DNA from: Keratinibaculum paraultunense
GTDB taxonomy: Bacteria; Bacillota; Clostridia; Tissierellales; Tepidimicrobiaceae
NCBI RefSeq assembly: GCF_016767175.1
Contig: NZ_CP068564.1
Span: 1,612,001-1,676,000 of the forward strand
Reading direction: 5' to 3'
DNA length: 64,000 nt
Program-made: the position numbers and the translations under genes
Shown here: positions 35,896-43,759 of the stretch, one piece after another
Position numbering within the stretch: the stretch's first letter is position 1
Layout: the number at the start of each line of letters is the position of its first letter
Notes under the pieces: model-generated
Database searches by the model: none
What the model was told of the DNA's origin: nothing
Seen by the model: only the letters and a program-made list of their open reading frames with translations

Positions 35896-36363
35896 TTACA
35901 CCTTCCTATCAAATATGCTATTATTAGATTGCTTTTTATCTCCCTTTCCATAAGTGGTAGGACCTTGTGCATTGGAAATTAAATTCATGTTAAAATCCAA
36001 CCATTGCAAGTTTTCCAAAATTAAATCATTATTTAGTGCATTTCTTGATTGAATATCCATCATCAGTTCTAATAATTCTTCTTTTAAAACTTCCAATTCA
36101 TTTCCCTCATCAGGAATATTTTCTATAACTTTATTTAATGTCATATTTATATCCAATCCCCAATTATACATAAGTTTAAGTCTTTCCTCTTCAAATGTTG
36201 CCATTTGATTTATAAGATTCTCTTCAAGTTTATTCACATTTTCTAGCTTTTCCACCTGATTCTCTACAAGTATATCCGTTTTTTCAAAAGTAATATCTTT
36301 TAATTCATATAATATATCTCGCTCTTTTTCTAATATGCTTATAAGTTCATCTTTAAAGGTCAT
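35896..36363 (-). CDS. flgN: FlgN-family export chaperone
   Basis: The 155-residue helical, acidic protein is in the flgN position between flgM and flgK and has the size of FlgN chaperones. It reads mostly as long coiled helices (MTFKDELISILEKERDILYE, NVNKLEENLINQMATFEEER). FlgN keeps FlgK and FlgL soluble and delivers them to the export gate. It is two bases from the flgK paralogue. Confidence 0.82.
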   Translation of the reverse strand: MTFKDELISILEKERDILYELKDITFEKTDILVENQVEKLENVNKLEENLINQMATFEEERLKLMYNWGLDINMTLNKVIENIPDEGNELEVLKEELLELMMDIQSRNALNNDLILENLQWLDFNMNLISNAQGPTTYGKGDKKQSNNSIFDRKV

Positions 36364-36375
36364 ATTTTCACCTCA

Positions 36376-36663
36376 TTATATTCTTTCGTCAATATGAATA
36401 TTTTCAAACATCTTTTCTACTATTTCTTTGCCATCTATATTATATTTGCCAGATTGTATTTTTTCTTTTAGATATTTTACTTTTTCCATTCTAATATCTG
36501 GCAGTTCCTTTATTTTTTCCACAGCAAATTGATAATCCTTTGCTCTTTCAGATAAATTTATGTTATCCTTTTCCAATTTGTTTTTATTAGAACTTACCTT
36601 ATTTGAATTCATGTTATTAATGTTATATATTTGCATTATATTATCCGTTTTGTTTATTTTCAT
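36376..36663 (-). CDS. flgM: Anti-sigma-D (anti-sigma-28) factor
   Basis: The 95-residue protein has a disordered N-terminus and a C-terminal FlgM helix pair (VSSNKNKLEKDNINLSERAK, KIKELPDIRMEKVKYLKEKI, QSGKYNIDGKEIVEKMFENI). It holds the flagellar sigma factor inactive until secreted through the finished hook. The start is ATG (MKINKTDN) with GGGGTG upstream; a GTG three codons earlier overlaps that signal. The sigma-D promoter at 36698-36724 gives autoregulation. Confidence 0.93.
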   Translation of the reverse strand: MKINKTDNIMQIYNINNMNSNKVSSNKNKLEKDNINLSERAKDYQFAVEKIKELPDIRMEKVKYLKEKIQSGKYNIDGKEIVEKMFENIHIDERI

Positions 36664-36697
36664 AAAAATCACCCCACTTAAACCATATTCAATACTA

Positions 36698-36724
36698 TTA
36701 TCGGTTAAATGGGGTAATACTTTA
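36698..36724 (-). promoter_or_regulatory. Sigma-D (flagellar) promoter of flgM
   Basis: On the minus strand TAAA (36721-36724), exactly 15 bases, then ACCGATAA (36698-36705). This fits the sigma-D consensus TAAA-N15-GCCGATAA with one mismatch. It lies about 35 bases upstream of the flgM start and inside the 3' end of the preceding gene's spacer. Confidence 0.85.
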
Positions 36725-36725
36725 A

Positions 36726-37148
36726 TTATTTTTTCCAGTTATCTTTATATTTTTCAGTTATCCTTATCTTTTCCTTAACTCTGCCATTAGTTAGATTCTT
36801 TGGGTCCTTACCTCCTCCAATTGACTGCTTAAATTCTCTTTCCATTTCCAAAATACAATTTTCACAAAATCTTCCTGTTTTAATGGAAGCTCCACATCTT
36901 TCACAGCTTAATATTAAATTAGCTTCATCTTCTATTTCTAATCTTCCCTGCCTTAAAAATTCTATTATTTTCTTAGAATCCACTCCTGTCTCTTCTGTTA
37001 CTTCATTTATAGTTGCCCCTGGGTTTTCATCTAAATATTCCTTTACTTTTTGAAAATCCTTTTCATCTTCTTCTCTACACTTCATACAAATATTAAAACC
37101 ATCATATGCATATATCTTTCCACAGCGGCTGCAATTTCTTATATCCAT
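36726..37148 (-). CDS. yvyF: YvyF-like flagellar operon protein (TIGR03826)
   Basis: The 140-residue protein has two zinc-ribbon-like cysteine pairs: C-x2-C ... C-x2-C at the N-terminus (CSRCGKIYAYDGFNICMKC) and another at the C-terminus (CERCGASIKTGRFCENC), with a short winged-helix-like part between (NPGATINEVTEETGVDSKKI). It is the gene between comF and flgM in Bacilli too. Function is unclear. The start is ATG with GAGGTG upstream. Confidence 0.88.
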   Translation of the reverse strand: MDIRNCSRCGKIYAYDGFNICMKCREEDEKDFQKVKEYLDENPGATINEVTEETGVDSKKIIEFLRQGRLEIEDEANLILSCERCGASIKTGRFCENCILEMEREFKQSIGGGKDPKNLTNGRVKEKIRITEKYKDNWKK

Positions 37149-37161
37149 TATTCTCACCTCA

Positions 37162-37827
37162 TTATATCTTTATGCTAGAAATAAGGGCTAATCCTATGAT
37201 GGATTTAGCGCCTCCTTCTAGTAAAACTTTTCCACATTCCTCCATAGTAGCTCCTGTAGTTATTATATCGTCAACTAATAAAATATCTTTACCTTTAAAA
37301 TCCTCATTGTTCATAGTATTAAATACATCTTTTAAATTATTTTTTCGCTTTAGCTTGTCCAATTTGTTTTGATCTATGGTCCATTTTGATTTAATTAGAT
37401 GCTTATTTAATAAAGGTATATTAAATTTAATTGATATATATTTTGCTAAAAGCTCTGAATGATTATAACCTATTTTAGCCTCTTTCCTTTTATGGATAGG
37501 TACAAATGTTATAAAATCCACAAATTTATGCAGTTCATTAATTTCTATGGTTTTTGCAAGTATTTCTCCAAATGGTTTGAATAAATAGCTATTTCCTTGA
37601 AATTTAAAGCTATAGATTTTTCCCTTTATAAATCTTGTATATAACATAGAATAGTAAGTAGCGTCTATATTATTTAAATTTAATACTACTTCCTTGTGAG
37701 TAAATTTTATTAATTGTTCACAATCTCTACATATATACTTTATATTATCCCAAGGATTTTCTCTACAAAATAAGCAAATATCCTCTGGAACAAACAATAA
37801 ATTACCTATAGTTTTAAATAGCCCCAT
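37162..37827 (-). CDS. comF: ComF-family phosphoribosyltransferase-like protein
   Basis: The 221 residues have an N-terminal zinc motif (CLFCRENPWDNIKYICRDC) and a phosphoribosyltransferase fold with the PRPP motif DILLVDDIITTGATMEEC near the C-terminus. ComF family proteins act in natural transformation and recombination. The start is MGLFKTIG with GGAGG; an upstream in-frame start lies in recD2. It lies directly after recD2. Confidence 0.9.
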   Translation of the reverse strand: MGLFKTIGNLLFVPEDICLFCRENPWDNIKYICRDCEQLIKFTHKEVVLNLNNIDATYYSMLYTRFIKGKIYSFKFQGNSYLFKPFGEILAKTIEINELHKFVDFITFVPIHKRKEAKIGYNHSELLAKYISIKFNIPLLNKHLIKSKWTIDQNKLDKLKRKNNLKDVFNTMNNEDFKGKDILLVDDIITTGATMEECGKVLLEGGAKSIIGLALISSIKI

Positions 37828-37837
37828 GGCTTTCCTC

Positions 37838-40051
37838 CTAGAACATAGTAAATACATTTCGTATCTTATAATCTAAACTAGAATACCTTTTAGCAATCCT
37901 ATTATTTTTTATCATGAATTTTAAATATTTTTCTTCCCCTACTAAAACAACCAACTTTTTAGCTCTAGTGATGGCAGTATAGAGAAGATTTCTAGTCATT
38001 AACATTGGCGGTCCCCAATGTATAGGCATCACCACTACTGGGAATTCACTCCCTTGACTTTTATGAACAGTGATAGCATAAGATAATTTTAATTCATCCA
38101 ATTGATTAAAGCTATATTCCACTTCCTTTTCTTCATCAAATAAAACCTTCATAATTCTATTATCTTCATCTATATCCAATATGAAACCTAAATCTCCGTT
38201 AAAAACCCCTTCTCCTTTTTCCTTAAGCTTTCCATCTTCTATTATTTCCCATTCAGTGGAATAATTATTTTTTATTTGCATTATCTTGTCCCCTACGCGA
38301 AATATTACATCTCCTATTTGCTTTTCCTTTTTACCAAAGGATTTAGGATTTAATGCTTCTTGAAGCCGTTGGTTTAATACATTTATACCCACTTCTCCCT
38401 TTTTCATAGGGGATAATATTTGTATATCCTTTAAGGGATCTATTCCATAATAATCTGGCAATCTATATTTACAAAGTTCCACAATAGTATCTACTATATG
38501 CTTAGGATTGGGCTCTTGAATGAAATAAAAATCTTTATCTTTCTCATTTAAATAAGGATACTCCCCTCTGTTAATTCTATGAGCATTAACAACTATCATA
38601 CTTTCCTCTGCCTGACGAAATATTTCATCTAATTTTACTACTTTAACTACCCCACTCTCTATTATATCCTTAAGTACATTTCCTGCTCCCACTGATGGCA
38701 ATTGGTCCACATCTCCTACCAATATTAATCTAGTACCAGGCATTATGGCTTTTAATAAGTTATTCATAAGTAGTATATCTATCATAGAAGCTTCATCTAT
38801 TATAAGTAAATCTGTATCCAATGGAGAATCTTCGTTTACTCCAAAAGGTATCTCCTCTTCCATAAAGGAGTATTCTAATAACCTATGAATAGTCTTTGCT
38901 TCTCTTCCAGTAGTTTCTGTCATCCTTTTAGCAGCCCTCCCTGTAGGAGCTGCTAAGTTAATCTTTAAACCTTCTTTTTCAAATATCTTTATTATAGCAT
39001 TTATAGTGGTAGTTTTCCCTGTTCCTGGTCCCCCTGTAATTACTACTAGTCCATTTTCCAAAGATTCCTTTATAGCTTCCACTTGCTTTTTTGCAAACTT
39101 AATACCATCTTCTTTTTCTATGATATTTATGGCTTTCTCTACATCTATATCTAAATCTTTAAGCTCTACTCTTGATAATTCCACGATCTTTTTACTTACA
39201 TTATTTTCTGCCACATGAAAGGGAGTATAGTACACAATAGCTTCTTCTTCAATATTTAATATATGTACAGTTCCCTTAATGGCTAAATTTCTTAAAGATT
39301 CCTCTATTAATTCTTCTTCTATTTCTAATAATTCACTTGTACCTTTAATCAATTCATTCTTAGGCACATAACTATGTCCTGCTCCTGCATATTTGATTAA
39401 TATATATCTAATGCCCCCTTCTACACGATAAGGAGATTTTTTATCTATTCCCATATTTTGAGCAATCTTGTCAGCTGTTTTAAATCCAATTCCAAATATA
39501 TCTTCAGAGAGCTTATATGGATTTTGAGATATTATCTTTATAGTATCCTTTCCGTACTTTTTATATATCCTTGTGCCATAATTAGGAGTTATACCATATT
39601 GTTGTAAGAATACCATTATATCCCTAAGCTCTCCTTGTTCTTCAAACGCCTTTACAATCTTTTCTAATTTTTTATCCCCTATGCCCTCTATTTCCTTAAG
39701 TTTTTCTGGATTATATTGAATTACATCTAAAGTATCTAGTCCAAATCTCTTTACAATCCTTTTAGCAGTCTTTGGTCCTATGTAGGGAATTAATCCTGAA
39801 GATAGATATTTTTCTATTCCATTTATAGTAGATGGAGTTACCGTCCATATATTTACAATTTCTAACTGTTCTCCATAATTTGGATGATATACCCAATTTC
39901 CTTCCACTTTTACTGTTTCTCCTGTGTTTATAAAAGGGACATATCCTACTATAGTAGCCTTCCCATCGGAAGTATCTAAAGTAGCCACAGTATAGGAATT
40001 AAGTTCATTTCTAAATATTATTTCTTCTACCATGCCTTCTAGTGTTAACAA
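37838..40051 (-). CDS. recD2: RecD2-type ATP-dependent DNA helicase
   Basis: The 737-residue protein is the stand-alone RecD/TraA helicase found in bacteria without RecBC. It has a helix-hairpin-helix-rich N-terminus (IPYIGPKTAKRIVKRFG, EGIGDKKLEKIV, FGIGFKTADKIA), Walker A TGGPGTGKTTT (about residue 345), LLIDEASMIDI (Walker B), LVGDVDQLPSVGAG, and a C-terminal SH3-like insertion and AITVHKSQGSEFPVV plus LYTAITRAKKLV motifs. It acts 5' to 3' in repair or recombination. Confidence 0.95.
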   Translation of the reverse strand: MLTLEGMVEEIIFRNELNSYTVATLDTSDGKATIVGYVPFINTGETVKVEGNWVYHPNYGEQLEIVNIWTVTPSTINGIEKYLSSGLIPYIGPKTAKRIVKRFGLDTLDVIQYNPEKLKEIEGIGDKKLEKIVKAFEEQGELRDIMVFLQQYGITPNYGTRIYKKYGKDTIKIISQNPYKLSEDIFGIGFKTADKIAQNMGIDKKSPYRVEGGIRYILIKYAGAGHSYVPKNELIKGTSELLEIEEELIEESLRNLAIKGTVHILNIEEEAIVYYTPFHVAENNVSKKIVELSRVELKDLDIDVEKAINIIEKEDGIKFAKKQVEAIKESLENGLVVITGGPGTGKTTTINAIIKIFEKEGLKINLAAPTGRAAKRMTETTGREAKTIHRLLEYSFMEEEIPFGVNEDSPLDTDLLIIDEASMIDILLMNNLLKAIMPGTRLILVGDVDQLPSVGAGNVLKDIIESGVVKVVKLDEIFRQAEESMIVVNAHRINRGEYPYLNEKDKDFYFIQEPNPKHIVDTIVELCKYRLPDYYGIDPLKDIQILSPMKKGEVGINVLNQRLQEALNPKSFGKKEKQIGDVIFRVGDKIMQIKNNYSTEWEIIEDGKLKEKGEGVFNGDLGFILDIDEDNRIMKVLFDEEKEVEYSFNQLDELKLSYAITVHKSQGSEFPVVVMPIHWGPPMLMTRNLLYTAITRAKKLVVLVGEEKYLKFMIKNNRIAKRYSSLDYKIRNVFTMF

Positions 40052-40101
40052 AGCTATTCTCCTTTTTTATTTATTATTAGATATTATTATACCACAGCAA
40101 A

Positions 40102-40680
40102 TTAATATAGTCCTTTTAATTTTAATATTTCCTGTCTTAACAAAGCAATATCTCCCTTTGTAGCTGGCTTATTGTATTCTTCGTAAAAATCATATTCTTT
40201 TATTATAATGCTTTTTTGCTTTTCTCCATAAAATTTCTTCACTATATGCCCATTTTTTATATGCTTATTTACTGTTTCCAAAGAACTTATACAGTTGATA
40301 TTCTCATCATTTTTTAGTTTAATTATAACTTTATCATTGGACTTTTCCACATTTTCAATATATTTTATATTTACAAAACCTGTAGCTCCATCATTTTTTC
40401 CTATAGGTTTTCTTACTTTAATAGGAATAAACACATCCTCCTCCGTCAAGGGAATGGGAATCAAATTCTTCATGGATAATAAATTACCATAATACTTTCT
40501 TACAGCTTGCAAATCCATTAAATAGTATTGACATAATAAATTTAAAAAGGTTTTAATACTCTTATCTATAGCATAAGTCCCTCCTTCTTTTGTATATATT
40601 TGAGTACAATTTCCCTCAAGTGGCATATAAACAGGAATAAATGCCATCAATTCTTTCAATACTATACTCTCTAAATCCAT
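40102..40680 (-). CDS. ComK-like or LytTR-like putative regulator, unknown
   Basis: The 192-residue protein has no certain family. The stretch LIPIPLTEEDVFIPIKVRKP followed by GATGFVNIKYIENVEKSNDK, VIIKLKNDENINCISSLETV has the spacing of a ComK-like DNA-binding domain (a proline-rich strand, an RP motif, GxxxxxxI, then an alternating strand and an S-xx-T-V turn); the last part also recalls LytTR domains. It sits downstream of recD2's reading direction neighbour comF. Its Shine-Dalgarno is embedded in a 15-bp hairpin (40683-40740). This makes a regulator plausible, but I could not establish it. Confidence 0.6.
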   Translation of the reverse strand: MDLESIVLKELMAFIPVYMPLEGNCTQIYTKEGGTYAIDKSIKTFLNLLCQYYLMDLQAVRKYYGNLLSMKNLIPIPLTEEDVFIPIKVRKPIGKNDGATGFVNIKYIENVEKSNDKVIIKLKNDENINCISSLETVNKHIKNGHIVKKFYGEKQKSIIIKEYDFYEEYNKPATKGDIALLRQEILKLKGLY

Positions 40681-40682
40681 AA

Positions 40683-40740
40683 AAATCCCCTCCTTGAATC
40701 ATTTTATCAGAACACTTGTTCCATGTCAAGAAGGGGATTT
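40683..40740 (-). terminator. Hairpin with T5 overlapping the next gene's Shine-Dalgarno
   Basis: On the minus strand AAATCCCCTTCTTGA (40726-40740) pairs over all 15 bases, one as a G-U pair, with TCAAGGAGGGGATTT (40683-40697). The tail is TTTTTATG. It could therefore act as a terminator of the YvrJ cassette. The right arm also contains the AAGGAGG ribosome-binding site for the gene at 40102-40680. An inner GAACA / TGTTC stem is also possible. Confidence 0.7.
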
Positions 40741-40746
40741 ACTTTT

Positions 40747-40890
40747 TTATTTCATACTCACTATAGCCCTTGATAGCTCATTTATGCTTTCTGTCAATTG
40801 ATCTAATTTGCCTTCTATCCTTACTAACAGGTAAACAGATATAACTATAGGAAAACCTAAATTGGCTATATGGGTTAGTATTCCTTCCAT
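40747..40890 (-). CDS. yvrJ: YvrJ-family small membrane protein
   Basis: A 47-residue reading frame starts at 40890: MEGILTHIANLGFPIVISVY, LLVRIEGKLDQLTESINELS, RAIVSMK. This is the YvrJ family (an N-terminal hydrophobic helix followed by an amphipathic helix). Its function is not known. In Bacillus subtilis the yvrJ gene also lies beside a non-canonical sigma factor pair. Here it ends the sigma / DUF1659 / DUF2922 cassette. Confidence 0.85.
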   Translation of the reverse strand: MEGILTHIANLGFPIVISVYLLVRIEGKLDQLTESINELSRAIVSMK

Positions 40891-40939
40891 AATTCAACTC
40901 CTTTCTTATAGATATAGGACGGTCATAGCCGTCCTATAT

Positions 40940-41158
40940 CTATATTTTAAGTTCTTTGATTGTGGTTGTAATCACTCTAGCTCCAGCTGTAGCTACTATA
41001 TTTCCACCATTAGTGAAAAATGCATTTTGTGCCAATATATTATCCATTGCAGCCTTTACTTCTATTTCAGTTAAATCATCTCTAGGTTCATCTAGAGATA
41101 AAATAAATTTTTTCCCTGCTTCATCTTTAAATTCTAATTCCAGTTTAGTTTTGTTCAC
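40940..41158 (-). CDS. DUF2922-family protein
   Basis: The 72-residue protein (MNKTKLELEFKDEAGKKFIL, SLDEPRDDLTEIEVKAAMDN, ILAQNAFFTN...) is a short beta-alpha protein of the DUF2922 type. The function is unknown. In Clostridia it is commonly next to DUF1659 and YvrJ genes, as here. Confidence 0.82.
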   Translation of the reverse strand: MNKTKLELEFKDEAGKKFILSLDEPRDDLTEIEVKAAMDNILAQNAFFTNGGNIVATAGARVITTTIKELKI

Positions 41159-41191
41159 CTACTCACCCCCTCACTAAATTATTCTCATAAA

Positions 41192-41413
41192 CTATTCTCT
41201 TACTAGATGGATCTCTTCCAACCTTTTAACCTTATATATAGGATAGGTTTGAAGATCAGCTAAGGATTCAGCTACTTCATATAAAGCTTCATTTTCTACT
41301 GTAGGCTTTATTTTAGAATAAGTTTTAGATTTTATAATTTGCTTATCGCCGTCCATTCCTCCATCTAATTCCAATTTTAACCTTACATTTTCCTTGACAT
41401 CCATTATTGCCAC
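41192..41413 (-). CDS. DUF1659-family protein
   Basis: The 73-residue protein fits DUF1659: KLELDGGMDGDKQIIKSKTY, SKIKPTVENEALYEVAESLA, DLQTYPIYKVKRLE. It has no signal peptide or membrane segment. A GTG start follows GGAGG at a good distance. The function is unknown. It follows the sigma factor gene by 38 bases. Confidence 0.82.
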   Translation of the reverse strand: MAIMDVKENVRLKLELDGGMDGDKQIIKSKTYSKIKPTVENEALYEVAESLADLQTYPIYKVKRLEEIHLVRE

Positions 41414-41451
41414 ATTATCACCTCCTCATCTTCTATATAGATAAGAAGGAC

Positions 41452-42012
41452 TTATTTTACTATTATATTTTTCAATACATCTATTGCATTGGTCTTTATA
41501 TTGACCACAGTTCTATAGGCTATGCCTAATTTTTTTCCTATATCTTTTATACTCATACCTTCTATATAATAAGCTATTATCACTTCTCGCTGTCTAGGGG
41601 TAAGGGATTTTATCCCTTCTTTTAATTTATTAATTTTCTCCTTTTGAATAATATTATCTAAAGGGCTAAAACCTTCATCTTCAATTAAATCTATAAGCTC
41701 CATATCTCCATCTTTCACAGGTTGATTTAAGGATGAAGTTTGTTTTTCTTTATGCTTATTTAGATAATGATATTTAAGTTTCAATTTTACAAAACCTAAA
41801 AAGTGGCATCCTTTATTAGGATTATATTCTTCTATAGCATTTAACACTATTTCATATCCTTCTTGAAGTAAATCTTCATACATATAAGGATTATAATAGT
41901 AACGTTTAATGGAACTTATTATAAGTGGTTCTAGTTTTAATATTAGCTTTTCTTTGGCATTTTTATCATTCTTTTTACTTAAAGATAATAATCTCTCTAT
42001 TTCCTTATACAC
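41452..42012 (-). CDS. Alternative sigma-70-family sigma factor
   Basis: The 186-residue protein has region 2 (YNPYMYEDLLQEGYEIVLNA, IEEYNPNKGCHFLGFVKLKL) and region 4 (LTPRQREVIIAYYIEGMSIK, DIGKKLGIAYRTVVNIKTNA). Regions 1 and 3 are reduced, as in small sigma factors. It is likely to direct transcription of its own cassette. The GTG start has GGGAGG upstream. A 14-bp palindrome lies just before it. No anti-sigma factor is visible, unless one of the small neighbours plays that role. Confidence 0.88.
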   Translation of the reverse strand: MYKEIERLLSLSKKNDKNAKEKLILKLEPLIISSIKRYYYNPYMYEDLLQEGYEIVLNAIEEYNPNKGCHFLGFVKLKLKYHYLNKHKEKQTSSLNQPVKDGDMELIDLIEDEGFSPLDNIIQKEKINKLKEGIKSLTPRQREVIIAYYIEGMSIKDIGKKLGIAYRTVVNIKTNAIDVLKNIIVK

Positions 42013-42027
42013 TTTATTCCTCCCATG

Positions 42028-42041
42028 GGAAGGTACCTTCC
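42028..42041. repeat. 14-bp perfect palindrome upstream of the sigma gene
   Basis: GGAAGGTACCTTCC lies between the presumed promoter region and the Shine-Dalgarno of the sigma gene. It could be an operator or a short RNA hairpin. Confidence 0.6.
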
Positions 42042-42144
42042 ATATTTCCTAGGTAAGTATATATTAAACCTTAAATAGTTAAATGTAAAAACACTAGTTC
42101 GAATAATTCTTCAAGTAGTTTTATTAAGTCATCAAATATAAATT

Positions 42145-42180
42145 AAAAAAGAGCCAAGAACAATTTCTTGACTCTTTTAA
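42145..42180 (-). terminator. metK terminator
   Basis: AAAAGAGTCAAGAA and TTCTTGGCTCTTTT form a 14-bp stem (one G-T pair) with a four-base loop and a T-rich tail on the minus strand. It is 44 bases past the metK stop. Confidence 0.88.
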
Positions 42181-42223
42181 TAATAAAAGATTTTAATAAA
42201 CTCTTTATAAGAATAAGCTCATA

Positions 42224-43408
42224 TCATTGAAAAGCTTCTTTTTTAAGTATTTCTGCTTTATCTGTTTTCTCCCATGGAAGATCTAAATCTTTCCTGCCAA
42301 AATGCCCATAAGCAGCTGTAGGTCTATATATTGGTCTTTTTAAATCCAAATCCTTAATTATAGCTGCTGGGCGTAAATCAAAATGCTTATGAACTAAGCT
42401 TTCTATTTTTTCATCAGATATTTTTCCAGTTCCAAAAGTCTCTACATATATAGATAAAGGTCTTGCTACTCCTATGGCATAAGCTAAACCTATTTCACAT
42501 TTATCTGCTAAACCTGCAGCTACTATATTTTTAGCCACATATCGTGCAGCATAACTAGCTGAACGGTCTACTTTAGTTGGATCCTTACCTGAAAAAGCTC
42601 CTCCTCCATGTCTTGCATATCCTCCGTAAGTATCCACTATTATTTTTCTTCCAGTTAAACCTGCATCTCCCATAGGACCTCCAATTACAAATCTACCAGT
42701 AGGATTAACATAATATTTAGTATCATCATCTATCATTTCAGGAGGTATTACCCTTAATATTACATGTTCTATAATATCTCTTTTTATAATATCTAAATCT
42801 ACATCAGGACTATGTTGAGTGGATACCACTATATTTTCTATCCTAACTGGTTTATCTCCATGATATTCAACTGTAACTTGAGTTTTACCATCAGGTCTTA
42901 AATAATCTAAAGCTCCACTTTTTCTTACATGGGCTAATCTCCTAGCCAATTCATGTGCTAATGAGATTGGCATAGGCATCAGTTCTTCTGTTTCATTACA
43001 AGCAAATCCAAACATCATGCCTTGGTCTCCTGCACCTATTTTGTCAAATTCATCTTCTCCATTGGTTCTATGTTCCAATGCTTTTTCCACTCCCATAGCT
43101 ATATCTGGAGATTGTTCATTAATAGATGTAAGCACAGCACAGGTATCAGCATCAAAACCATATTTAGCTCTGGTATATCCAATTTCCTCTACTGTATGCC
43201 TTACAATTTTAGGAATATCCACATAGCAATCTGTAGTAATCTCTCCTGTAACCAATACCAAACCTGTAGTTACAGCAGTTTCACACGCAACTCTAGCATC
43301 AGGATCCTTTTCTAGTATTGCATCCAATATGGCATCAGATACAGCATCACATACCTTATCTGGATGACCTTCCGTTACAGATTCAGATGTAAATAACCAT
43401 TTTTTCAT
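42224..43408 (-). CDS. metK: S-adenosylmethionine synthetase
   Basis: MetK makes SAM from methionine and ATP. The 394 residues are full length, with [68 protein letters not shown] and [17 protein letters not shown]. It is controlled by the SAM-I riboswitch upstream, so it is shut off when SAM is plentiful. Confidence 0.98.
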   Translation of the reverse strand: MKKWLFTSESVTEGHPDKVCDAVSDAILDAILEKDPDARVACETAVTTGLVLVTGEITTDCYVDIPKIVRHTVEEIGYTRAKYGFDADTCAVLTSINEQSPDIAMGVEKALEHRTNGEDEFDKIGAGDQGMMFGFACNETEELMPMPISLAHELARRLAHVRKSGALDYLRPDGKTQVTVEYHGDKPVRIENIVVSTQHSPDVDLDIIKRDIIEHVILRVIPPEMIDDDTKYYVNPTGRFVIGGPMGDAGLTGRKIIVDTYGGYARHGGGAFSGKDPTKVDRSASYAARYVAKNIVAAGLADKCEIGLAYAIGVARPLSIYVETFGTGKISDEKIESLVHKHFDLRPAAIIKDLDLKRPIYRPTAAYGHFGRKDLDLPWEKTDKAEILKKEAFQ

Positions 43409-43491
43409 AAAATTACCTCCTTAAGTTTAAAACCGTTTTTTATTCATTTATCTTGAATTAATATAGTAGAGAATATAGTCTCTAGATAATC

Positions 43492-43519
43492 AAAAAGCCT
43501 CTTCCAAAAGGAAAAGGCT
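43492..43519 (-). terminator. SAM-riboswitch-controlled terminator
   Basis: AGCCTTTTCC and GGAAGAGGCT pair (one G-T pair) around a four-base loop and are followed by TTTTT on the minus strand. It lies directly after the SAM-I aptamer. Confidence 0.88.
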
Positions 43520-43521
43520 GT

Positions 43522-43640
43522 TATATCCACCTCATCTTTCAGAATCAAAATTCTGTGGGACTTAGCACCTTTGTATGAATACAGGTTGCCGGGTTTCAAC
43601 GGGCCCATTCCCTCCACCGCTCTTGATAAGGTATCAAGAT
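43522..43640 (-). promoter_or_regulatory. SAM-I riboswitch (S box)
   Basis: On the minus strand the conserved blocks CTTATCAAGAG, GGTGGAGGGA, TGGGCCC, TGAAACCCGGCAAC, GGTGCTAAGTCC and the closing AGATGAG occur in order. Binding of S-adenosylmethionine favours the adjoining terminator and stops metK transcription. Confidence 0.96.
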
Positions 43641-43666
43641 TTTTATTTACTTGTGTACTATCACCT

Positions 43667-43695
43667 ATATTAACACAGGTGTATATATATGTCAA
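43667..43695 (-). promoter_or_regulatory. Sigma-A promoter of the metK leader
   Basis: A perfect TTGACA (43690-43695) and TAATAT (43667-43672) are separated by 17 bases on the minus strand, just upstream of the SAM-I aptamer. Confidence 0.82.
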
Positions 43696-43759
43696 TTTTA
43701 ATTTTACTAAAAAAATTAACATTCCTCATGCAACACTACAAAAGAACTACCTCAGTATA

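Noticed and set aside
36660-36714. Hairpin hiding the flgM ribosome-binding site
   Set aside because: One arm overlaps the sigma-D promoter and lies upstream of its expected start, so the main flgM transcript would not contain it. It could act only on read-through RNA.
43444-43722. A 92-codon minus-strand reading frame upstream of metK
   Set aside because: It runs through the SAM-I riboswitch and its terminator; the sequence is explained by RNA structure.
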